This document shows, in pieces, positions 1-5,707 of a stretch of DNA of 6,609 nucleotides (its first letter is position 1; each line of letters begins with the position of its first letter). The position numbers were made by a program, and so were the translations under genes. Source of the stretch: Hyphomicrobiales bacterium (GTDB taxonomy: Bacteria; Pseudomonadota; Alphaproteobacteria; Rhizobiales; Xanthobacteraceae); contig JACQDO010000073.1 of NCBI GenBank assembly GCA_016201085.1, positions 1-6,609 of the forward strand, in the 5' to 3' direction. The notes under the pieces were generated by a model. It made no database searches, was not told where the DNA came from, and saw nothing but the letters and a program-made list of their open reading frames with translations.

Positions 1-439
1 AATAGCGGATGTGGTTGCTGCCGGCGGCGCGTTCGCTCACCGGCACGCCGTAGCGATGGGTGGCGCGGAAGCGGATGGTGATGCGCGGCATGCCGGCGAT
101 CGGCTCGACGATGCGCACGAGCTGCGGCGGGCGAAAGGTGCGGCCGAAGTTCTGGAAACGCGGCGCGAAATCGGTGATGCGTACGGCGGCGCCGTCGCTG
201 TCGGTAATCTCCGTCACCACGATGGCGGTGTTGCGCAGATAATTCGAGCGGATGTCGACCTGGCGATCGAGCACAACGTCGGTAAAGCCCTTGTCCTCGT
301 CGCCCGACAGCAGCCGGCAAAATACCGGATCGCCGTCATAGCGCGGCAGGCACCACCACACGATGCGCGAGGACGGCTCGACCAGCGCCGCGGTGCGCCC
401 ATTGCCGATCACCGCCAGATCGAGTCCGTAATCGGTCAT
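1..439 (-). CDS. GH15 glycoside hydrolase (glucoamylase/trehalase-like), N-terminal part
   Basis: Partial gene: 146 codons from the ATG at 439-437, then it leaves the window, so the catalytic barrel is not visible. The protein opens with a pattern typical of the beta-sandwich N-terminal domain of bacterial GH15 trehalase/glucoamylase-like enzymes: LDLAVIGNGRTAALV at residues 6-20, then IVWWCLPRYDGDPVFCRLL at 26-44. Further on come SNYLRNTAIVV and RITDFAPRF. Family members hydrolyse alpha-glucosidic bonds; some bacterial ones with this N-domain act on trehalose. The start overlaps the otsB stop as ATGA, and a purine-rich GGATGGGG stretch lies just upstream inside otsB, which implies translational coupling. 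Placement directly after otsB ties it to trehalose metabolism. Substrate (trehalose, maltodextrin or other) cannot be decided from this fragment. Family assignment is strong; specificity is inference. Confidence -1.
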   Translation of the reverse strand, partial: MTDYGLDLAVIGNGRTAALVEPSSRIVWWCLPRYDGDPVFCRLLSGDEDKGFTDVVLDRQVDIRSNYLRNTAIVVTEITDSDGAAVRITDFAPRFQNFGRTFRPPQLVRIVEPIAGMPRITIRFRATHRYGVPVSERAAGSNHIRY

Positions 440-1224
440 GCGCGCCCCATCCGTCCGTTAGCCCCCAACACTTGCAGCGCCTGTCGCACATGCGCCGGAG
501 ATTCGAATGTTCCGGCGAGCCCGGGAAACTGCCGCGTCACCGAAAATCCCATACCGCCCAGATCCGGCAGCACCTGAAACACCGATTCATCGGTGACGTC
601 GTCGCCGACGAATACCGGCATGCGCCCAGCAAACGGCGCCAGCCGCATCATCCGGCGCACGCTTTCACCCTTGTTGACCGCCGGCCGTTTGACTTCATAC
701 ATGGCCTTGCCCGGCAACACTTCCGTCGTGTCGTTGGGAAATGCCGCGCAGCAAGTCGCGATGTGGTGCAACAGCCAATGCTCTTGCTGCGGCGCGTTGC
801 GGAAATGCAGCGCCAGCGAATAGCCCTTGTCCTCGACCACGATGGCGGGATCGTGCTTTTCCGCCTGCGCCAATTGCCGGCGCAAGGCCTGCGGCAAGGA
901 CGGCACCGCAATGACCGCTTCGGACCCGTGCGCGCGCATCTCCGCGCCGTGCCCGCCGATCGTCGGCAGCTTGAGCGGCATGAACAGGCGGTCGAGGTCG
1001 GCAATCGGGCGGCCGCTGACCAGCGCCAGCGCGCCGCCGGTCAATTCGAGAAGACGTTGCAGCGAGACCCGCAAATCGTCGGAAATCCGCACCTCGAACG
1101 GCGACGGTCCGATATCGATCAAGGTGCCGTCGACGTCGAGCAGAATTGCAATCTTCGCCGGATGGAGGCGCGCGAAAACTTCCATGACCGCGTCGTTAAC
1201 AATGGGCTGCGTCAGCATATCCAT
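436..1224 (-). CDS. otsB: Trehalose-6-phosphate phosphatase OtsB
   Basis: 262-residue HAD-superfamily phosphatase that removes phosphate from trehalose 6-phosphate to release trehalose, a cytoplasmic compatible solute. All four HAD motifs are present: DVDGTL at 30-35 (nucleophile D30, general acid/base D32), S70 in VSGRP, K185 in the NKG motif, and GDDVTDE at 207-213 for Mg2+ binding. Family-specific stretches are IGGHGAEMR (89-97), VVEDKGYSLALHFR (129-142) and GKAMYEVKRP (172-181). Length is normal for bacterial OtsB. The ATG at 1224 leaves 36 bases to the upstream gene's stop; M3 at 1218 is a possible alternative, and neither has a clear Shine-Dalgarno. The stop overlaps the start of the GH15 gene. 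The synthase otsA is not in the window but commonly lies beside this pair in related bacteria, so it may be just past the left edge. Confidence -1.
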   Translation of the reverse strand: MDMLTQPIVNDAVMEVFARLHPAKIAILLDVDGTLIDIGPSPFEVRISDDLRVSLQRLLELTGGALALVSGRPIADLDRLFMPLKLPTIGGHGAEMRAHGSEAVIAVPSLPQALRRQLAQAEKHDPAIVVEDKGYSLALHFRNAPQQEHWLLHHIATCCAAFPNDTTEVLPGKAMYEVKRPAVNKGESVRRMMRLAPFAGRMPVFVGDDVTDESVFQVLPDLGGMGFSVTRQFPGLAGTFESPAHVRQALQVLGANGRMGRA

Positions 1225-1260
1225 AATGACAATCGATGCGGCGGTAGATTTGTTCCAGCG

Positions 1261-2298
1261 CTAGCGCGCGGTCACCACGACATCGCCGTCGACGCCGGCG
1301 ACCACCTTGAATTCGCGCTCGAACACTTTGCCCTCGTTGCGCGCGATGGCGCGATATTCGCCCTCGGCCAGGATCACGCGCGGAAAGGCGCCGATCGATT
1401 CCTTGATCACGTCGCCGCCGGGGGTGAGCACCGACCAGGCGGTATTGGCGAGCGCCTCGCCGCCCTTCTCGCCCACCAGCTTGAGCGTGATGGCGGCGGC
1501 GCGGTGATTGACGGTGACGTCGGTGAGCTTGCCGGCCGCCACGCGGATGTCGGAGCGCACCACCGAATTGGCGTCGCCGTAGTTCGACACGATGTAATAG
1601 GTGCCCTCCGGCATCACCACCACGTCGCCGGTCATCACGTGCTCGGCGATCGGGCGGCGGTCGCCGGCTTCGAACTGGCTGCCTTTGTAGACGTCGAATG
1701 AAATCTGCCCGGCCGGGACGCGCACGTCGCCGACGCGGCCCTCGATGCGCAGGCCGCCGGCCGGAAGTTCGAAGTCCTCGCGCAAGGTCGGTCCGCGCAA
1801 GGTCACCGGCTTGACCGCGGTGGCCAGCCCGAAGCCGACATGCACGATATAAGAGCCGGCCGGCAGCACCAGCATCGGTGCCGGCGATTTGTCTTCCTTG
1901 ATCAGCTTGAAGCCGCCGCCCGGCTCCGGCTTGGCGGAATAGACGCGCCAGGTGAGACCGCCCTCGATGACGTGTGCTTCCTTGCCGAAGCGCGCGCTGA
2001 GCGCGAGCGCGACCTGTCCGGCCGGCACCGCCGGCATCTGAGCGAGCGGCGCGGTCGGCACCAGCGGCGTTTGCGACGCAGGCGCCAGCATGCCGCCGCC
2101 CAAACCAAAGACGTCGCCGCGCCCGCCCGACCCGGGCGAAATGGAGCCGATCGAGGGCGTCGCCGAAAACAGCGAACTCGACGACTGCGCCAAAGCCGTA
2201 CTGGGAATGGCGGGGTTGCATGCGAGCAGCGCCAGCATGAGCACGAATGCTGTCCCTGGCCGGGCGCGGGCTGCGGCAAATGCGGTGGCGGCGCTCAT
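1261..2298 (-). CDS. Exported protein with three tandem beta-rich repeats, function unknown
   Basis: 345 residues, not a family I can name with confidence. The N-terminus has arginines (R11, R13), a hydrophobic core (16-26), and two possible processing sites: a lipobox-like LLAC ending at C27, and an AXA-type site ALA|Q at 35-38. It is therefore either a lipoprotein or a soluble periplasmic protein. Residues 39-95 form a Ser/Gly/Pro/Ala-rich linker. The rest is three units of about 81-87 residues, each with an aromatic near the start (W117, F201, W288) and a turn of the form [LM]-[PA]-[AE]-G-x-Y (145-150, 229-234, 310-315), followed by alternating beta-strand patterns. Similar x-W-x-V and L-x-x-G-x-Y repeats occur in some alphaproteobacterial VWA-type exported proteins, but no VWA domain is present here. 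The ATG at 2298 has a weak GGA upstream. It lies 76 bases after the P-loop gene and 36 bases before otsB, so co-transcription is possible. A binding or scaffolding role in the envelope is only a guess. Confidence -1.
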   Translation of the reverse strand: MSAATAFAAARARPGTAFVLMLALLACNPAIPSTALAQSSSSLFSATPSIGSISPGSGGRGDVFGLGGGMLAPASQTPLVPTAPLAQMPAVPAGQVALALSARFGKEAHVIEGGLTWRVYSAKPEPGGGFKLIKEDKSPAPMLVLPAGSYIVHVGFGLATAVKPVTLRGPTLREDFELPAGGLRIEGRVGDVRVPAGQISFDVYKGSQFEAGDRRPIAEHVMTGDVVVMPEGTYYIVSNYGDANSVVRSDIRVAAGKLTDVTVNHRAAAITLKLVGEKGGEALANTAWSVLTPGGDVIKESIGAFPRVILAEGEYRAIARNEGKVFEREFKVVAGVDGDVVVTAR

Positions 2299-2374
2299 GT
2301 TCCGTTTTTCGGTCCAAATCGCGGCGATTTCAAGCCGGGACGTGAGTTTACCATACCGAACCCGCTCATCCGGC

Positions 2375-4180
2375 TCACCCGGTGCTTATTGCCTCGCCCC
2401 AGGCGCCCAGAGTGTGCGCCTTGGCGCTCGCCAGATCGGACCGCGCCACCGGCGTGCCAGCGGCCGAATCATACGGCTCCGCGGCGATCGCCTGTAGCCC
2501 GGCTTTGGCGTCGGGATCGGCGAGCGCGCCGGCGAAGCGCTGCTCGTCGCGCCATGTCCATCGGCCGCGCTCCAGCCGCGCATAGACCTGGCCGGTCGCA
2601 TAGTCGGCGAAGTTGATGACCGGGATGAGACGCGCGCATCGTTTGAGAAATTCGACGTTACTCTCCGGCGCCAGATTGTCGCCGGCATAAACCTCCTCCG
2701 GCTTCTGCGCGTGAATGTTGATTTTCCTGAAGCGGTCGATATCGAGCATGCTCTTGATGTCCAGGATGGTCATTTCCCGGTTCCAGCCGAAGGCCACCGT
2801 CCGTGGCGGGCAACCTTCCGCGACGCTGTTGTCGAGGAATTCGTAGTGCACGCGCTTTCTGGCATTGAGCGCCCAGGTGAAAAACAATTCCGGCATGCCG
2901 GTATAGGCCTCGATGTTATGCGCCAGCAGATCGTCGACGGCCTTATACCTGCCGACCTTCAGTCCGCGTAGCCAGGCGCGCTCGACGGTCATTTCTGGCG
3001 GCGTGATCATGAAAAACATGTAGACCAGCTCGCCGAACCGCGTCAGCAAGCGCGCCGTGCCCTTGCCTTCCGCTACCGGCACGAAGCTGTCGAAGCGGAA
3101 GCGATCGATCAGCAGGTGCGTCATCTCGCCCGTGGCCGCCTTGGCCGCCATATAGCGATCGAGCTTTTCGTCGATGATTTCGAGTTCGTGCCCCGTCATG
3201 GTGCCGGCATATTTATAGGCGGCGCCGAGCGAGTCGTAGTCCAACAGAAACTTGCGCCAGATGTCGGGGCTGATCAGCGCGAACTCTTCCCAAGGCAGAT
3301 TGAGTTTCTTCGCCAAAATCCGTTGCAGCGGCCGCATCGTGCTTTTTCCGGAGGCGGAGGCGCCCTTGACGTTCATCACGACCGGCTTCTGTTGCGCGGG
3401 CAATCGCCGGTAGCCTTCGCGCGCCACCGCCTCTTGAAAAAACGGATCGAGGGCGTCGCCAATGACTTCGCTGCCGTAGTCGTTACAGACCAAGGTGACG
3501 GCAAGCTCGGCGAGCAACTCCTTGTTGCCGAACAGCCGGCCGCGCCGACTGATGACGGCCGTTGCGATCCTGCTCAGGGCGTGAAAACAGGATTTGTCCA
3601 ATCGGTCGTCCGCCGTTTCCGATTTTTCTCGCCACTGTGAAAAGATTCGGCGAACGCGCGCTTCGGCGCCCTCTGCCGGCGGCGCCGGCGGTTTTTTCGG
3701 CTTTCCCAAGTTGAACGGCAGGCCCCACCGGCCACTTTCATCGGCCACGACTGCCGGTTTTATGGCTGGCGACAAAAGGTTCGAAAGCTCCTGCATGATC
3801 TTTGCCGAAGCCGCGCTCTTCACCTGCTCGAAGAACCGGGCCAGTTCTTCTTGGTGCGGCGAAATATATTTGTTCAGAATGGTCGAGGCGATGGCGCGAA
3901 AGTTCGCGCCCAGGTCCCGATACTTGGTCCCGTCGGGAACGGAGAGCCTGGCGGTCACACGGATAAGCAGTTCGTGGACAATCAGTCGCTCGGCGCGGAA
4001 TGCGACCAGTTCATGCACAGGCAGGCCGCAATAGTCGCTGAGCTCATAGGCTTTCGCCACGCCGGTCGAAACATTCTCGCTGCGGAACATGGTCGAGAGC
4101 GGCAAAAACTCGCGCGGCAGCTCCGATTGCAGGCCTGGATTCCAGGCATCGTGCTCGGCCGGTCGCGTTTCAATATTCAT
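2375..4180 (-). CDS. Uncharacterised P-loop protein with zeta-toxin/kinase-like core
   Basis: 601 residues from the ATG at 4180 (numbering used here); a TTG at 4213 would add 11 residues. The first 150 residues are charged and look helical; a proline-rich linker (about 159-174) follows, then a second helical stretch to about 262. The core begins with Walker A GASASGKST (273-281). Next comes SPDIWRK (304-310), which matches the Asp-x-x-Arg position of zeta/PezT-type kinases. LLIDRFRFDSF (356-366) looks like a Walker B-type strand. ERAWLRGLKVGR (400-411) supplies spaced arginines R401, R405 and R411, as in the lid of P-loop kinases. The last 140 or so residues are not recognised. No membrane segment or signal peptide is seen. 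Zeta toxins are normally shorter and paired with an epsilon antitoxin; no such gene is adjacent, so a metabolic or regulatory phosphotransferase is at least as likely. The nucleotide-binding fold is well supported; substrate unknown. Confidence -1.
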   Translation of the reverse strand: MNIETRPAEHDAWNPGLQSELPREFLPLSTMFRSENVSTGVAKAYELSDYCGLPVHELVAFRAERLIVHELLIRVTARLSVPDGTKYRDLGANFRAIASTILNKYISPHQEELARFFEQVKSAASAKIMQELSNLLSPAIKPAVVADESGRWGLPFNLGKPKKPPAPPAEGAEARVRRIFSQWREKSETADDRLDKSCFHALSRIATAVISRRGRLFGNKELLAELAVTLVCNDYGSEVIGDALDPFFQEAVAREGYRRLPAQQKPVVMNVKGASASGKSTMRPLQRILAKKLNLPWEEFALISPDIWRKFLLDYDSLGAAYKYAGTMTGHELEIIDEKLDRYMAAKAATGEMTHLLIDRFRFDSFVPVAEGKGTARLLTRFGELVYMFFMITPPEMTVERAWLRGLKVGRYKAVDDLLAHNIEAYTGMPELFFTWALNARKRVHYEFLDNSVAEGCPPRTVAFGWNREMTILDIKSMLDIDRFRKINIHAQKPEEVYAGDNLAPESNVEFLKRCARLIPVINFADYATGQVYARLERGRWTWRDEQRFAGALADPDAKAGLQAIAAEPYDSAAGTPVARSDLASAKAHTLGAWGEAISTG

Positions 4181-4202
4181 AGCTCGACTGCCTGTCTCGG
4201 GC

Positions 4203-4240
4203 CTTGCAAGCAATTCTGAACCTCGCGCAAGGCGCTTGCG
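4203..4240. repeat. Cluster of CTTGC/GCAAG inverted repeats in the divergent intergenic region
   Basis: CTTGCAAG at 4203-4210 is a perfect 8-base palindrome. CGCAAG-GCG-CTTGCG at 4226-4240 is a perfect 6-base inverted repeat around a 3-base centre. GCCTTGC (4201-4207) also pairs with GCAAGGC (4227-4233). The sites sit between the divergent P-loop gene and the nitroreductase, so an operator for a dimeric regulator is possible. If the P-loop gene starts at the TTG, the left palindrome falls within its first codons. No regulator gene is visible nearby, and no T-run follows that would make it a terminator. Confidence -1.
4221..4224 (-). promoter_or_regulatory. Shine-Dalgarno candidate for an alternative TTG start at 4213
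   Basis: On the minus strand this reads GAGG, seven bases before the TTG at 4213-4211. The ATG at 4180 has only an AGG ten bases away and a GAG too close to the start. The ribosome-binding evidence therefore favours the TTG, while codon preference favours the ATG. The extra residues (MLARPETGSRA) carry no recognisable motif. Confidence -1.
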
Positions 4241-4341
4241 AGTCTCCGCCTGAACTGCGCATCATCCATTCCACGAACAGCCGCCCCGCCCGATCGATAC
4301 CCGATCCTCGCTGCTTCAAGTCCACACACGAAGAGATCGTA

Positions 4342-4911
4342 ATGCCTGACGCCATAGAACTCCTCAAGGCCCGCCGCTCGGTCAAGCCGATGGAGCTTCT
4401 CGGCCCCGGCCCGAGCGCGGCCGAAATCGACACCCTGCTTGGCATCGCCTCGCGCGTACCCGACCACGGCAAGCTCACGCCCTGGCGTTTCATTGTATTC
4501 GAGGGCGACGCGCGATTGGCCGCCGGCGAGGCTATCGCGAAGGCCTTCCGCGCCGATCGTCCGGACGCCACCCCCGATCAGATCGAATTCGAGCGGACGC
4601 GGCTGGCGCGCGCGCCACTGGTGATCGCGGTGGTCAGCCGTGCCGGTCCGCATGTGAAAATCCCGGAATGGGAGCAGCAGCTTTCGGCCGGCGCTTCCGC
4701 CATGAGTCTGGTGTTCGCCGCCCACGCGCTGGGCTATGCCGCGAGCTGGATCACCGAATGGTATGCCTATGACCGCCGCGTGCTCGATACGCTGGGCGTG
4801 GCGGCCGGCGAACGCATTGTCGGCTTCGTGCACATTGGACGTCCCGCCAAGCCGCCCGAGGATCGCCCGCGGCCGGCGCTGGAGACGATCGTCACGCACT
4901 TCAAGGGCTGA
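4342..4911 (+). CDS. Nitroreductase family protein (YdjA-like, FMN-dependent)
   Basis: 189 residues, close to the length of E. coli YdjA. Members are homodimeric FMN enzymes that use NAD(P)H to reduce nitro compounds, quinones or other acceptors; physiological substrates are mostly unknown. Signatures are the N-terminal RRSVK (11-15), which contacts FMN phosphate and ring in the family, VPDHGKLTPWRF (39-50), EWEQQLSAGASAMSL (109-123), and GYAASWITEW (131-140), with HIGRP (164-168) near the C-terminus. The ATG at 4342 is chosen because the family begins just before the RRS motif, and a purine-rich AAGAGA lies five bases upstream. The frame stays open back to a TTG at 4204, but that extension does not look like family sequence. 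It is the first gene of a pair with the flavin-reductase-like gene 11 bases downstream. Family call is firm; substrate is not inferable. Confidence -1.
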   Translation: MPDAIELLKARRSVKPMELLGPGPSAAEIDTLLGIASRVPDHGKLTPWRFIVFEGDARLAAGEAIAKAFRADRPDATPDQIEFERTRLARAPLVIAVVSRAGPHVKIPEWEQQLSAGASAMSLVFAAHALGYAASWITEWYAYDRRVLDTLGVAAGERIVGFVHIGRPAKPPEDRPRPALETIVTHFKG

Positions 4912-4915
4912 GGAA
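4910..4915 (+). promoter_or_regulatory. Shine-Dalgarno GAGGAA overlapping the nitroreductase stop
   Basis: GAGGAA uses the last two bases of the TGA stop of the nitroreductase gene and sits seven bases before the ATG at 4923. It fixes the start of the downstream gene and indicates translational coupling of the two flavoproteins. Confidence -1.
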
Positions 4916-4922
4916 TCTTCTG

Positions 4923-5528
4923 ATGTTCTACGAGAATGACAAGCGCGACAAGCGACTGCTGCCGCACGACCCCTTCAAAGCCATCGTGGCGCCGCGTCCG
5001 ATCGGCTGGGTAACCTCGATCAGCGCAAAAGGCGAGGTGAATCTGGCGCCCTATTCGTATTTCAACGGCGTCAACAGCCGCCCCAATCTGGTGATGTTCG
5101 CCAGCGAAGGGCGCAAGGATTCGGTTACCTTCATCGCCGAGACGCGCGAATTCGTCTGCAATCTCGCGACCTGGGACCTGCGCGAGCGGATGAATCTCAC
5201 TTCGGCGCCACTGCCGCGCGGCGTCAACGAGATGCAGCGCGCCGGGCTGGAAGCCGCCCCCTCGCGTCTGGTCAAGCCGCCGCGCGTGGCGGCCAGCCCC
5301 TGCGCGCTCGAATGCAAGCTGATCAAGATCGTCGCCATGGAAACCGCCGACGGCGCGCCGCTCGACTGCCATGTCGTGTTCGGCCAGGTGGTCGGCGTGC
5401 ATATCGACGACCGCTTCATCGTCGACGGCATCCTCGATACCGCGGCCATGAAGCCGATCGCCCGCTGCGGCTACGACCAATATGCCGTGGTGGAGAGCGT
5501 ATTTTCGATGATACGGCCAAGCGCCTGA
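4923..5528 (+). CDS. Flavin reductase-like FMN-binding split-barrel protein
   Basis: 201 residues of the flavin reductase-like domain family (DIM6/NtaB type), cytoplasmic. Typical features are PRPIGWVTSIS (24-34), GEVNLAPYSYFN (37-48), the EGRKDS turn (62-67) that precedes the FMN phosphate region in family members, and REFVCNLAT (75-83). The later strands HVVFGQVVGVHIDDRFIVDG complete the barrel. Relatives either reduce free flavin with NAD(P)H for a partner monooxygenase or bind FMN/F420 for other redox work. No monooxygenase lies within the window. The tight link to the nitroreductase, with a shared stop/Shine-Dalgarno, suggests that the two act in the same redox process or share FMN. The start is secure. 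Exact reaction unknown. Confidence -1.
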   Translation: MFYENDKRDKRLLPHDPFKAIVAPRPIGWVTSISAKGEVNLAPYSYFNGVNSRPNLVMFASEGRKDSVTFIAETREFVCNLATWDLRERMNLTSAPLPRGVNEMQRAGLEAAPSRLVKPPRVAASPCALECKLIKIVAMETADGAPLDCHVVFGQVVGVHIDDRFIVDGILDTAAMKPIARCGYDQYAVVESVFSMIRPSA

Positions 5529-5598
5529 TTCCAAATGATTACGAACTAAATCCACGCCGCCGCGTTTAACCTTAATGCCGCCACGTCCCGGCCGGTTG

Positions 5599-5616
5599 CT
5601 GTCACGTTTCCGTCAC
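5599..5616 (+). promoter_or_regulatory. PhoB-box-like direct repeat
   Basis: CTGTCAC-GTTT-CCGTCAC is a direct repeat of two 7-base units with an 11-base period. This matches the layout of the Pho box (CTGTCAT, 4 bases, CTGTCAT or close variant) bound by PhoB under phosphate limitation. It lies about 90 bases upstream of the phospholipase start and on its strand. A phospholipase would be a sensible Pho target. Against it, no good -10 hexamer appears ten bases downstream; the nearest candidate is CATATT at 5640-5645. Treat as a candidate site only. Confidence -1.
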
Positions 5617-5692
5617 AGGATTGCGGCAACCGTTTTCACCATATTGGCGTGAGCCTCTTGTCGCGGGGCTAAACCGGTTCGATGATCGGTAC

Positions 5693-5698
5693 GGGGAG
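5693..5698 (+). promoter_or_regulatory. Shine-Dalgarno GGGGAG for the phospholipase TTG start
   Basis: GGGGAG lies nine bases before the TTG at 5708. It is the only strong ribosome-binding signal upstream of the patatin domain in that frame, and there is no in-frame ATG before the GGG oxyanion motif, so it decides the start. Confidence -1.
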
Positions 5699-5707
5699 AT
5701 ATCGTTC

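Noticed and set aside
472..1701. Long plus-strand open frame of 409 codons opposite otsB and the repeat protein
   Set aside because: Its translation is rich in Arg, His and Ala with no domain motifs, and it lies antisense to two genes with clear protein features. Such open frames are expected in GC-rich DNA.
1196..2317. Minus-strand open frame of 373 codons overlapping the repeat protein
   Set aside because: Out-of-frame shadow with an extremely arginine-rich translation; the 345-residue frame has a signal peptide and repeat structure and is the real gene.
2299..2374. Terminator or promoter between the P-loop gene and the repeat protein gene
   Set aside because: No convincing hairpin with a T-run and no clear -35/-10 pair on the minus strand in these 76 bases.
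2375..4213. Toxin-antitoxin module built on the zeta-like protein
   Set aside because: No small antitoxin-like gene lies next to it on either side, and the protein is about twice the usual zeta-toxin length.
4177..5555. Minus-strand open frames opposite the nitroreductase and flavin reductase genes
   Set aside because: The plus-strand frames carry full family motifs; the antisense translations show none.
5593..5636. Inverted repeat CGGTTGC/GCAACCG followed by TTTT as a terminator for the flavin reductase gene
   Set aside because: The stem is only seven pairs with a 26-base loop and a T-run of four, too weak to call an intrinsic terminator.
5575..5652. Small open frame of 25 codons in the gap before the phospholipase, basic then hydrophobic
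   Set aside because: No Shine-Dalgarno precedes its ATG, and it overlaps the candidate Pho box; length and composition can arise by chance.
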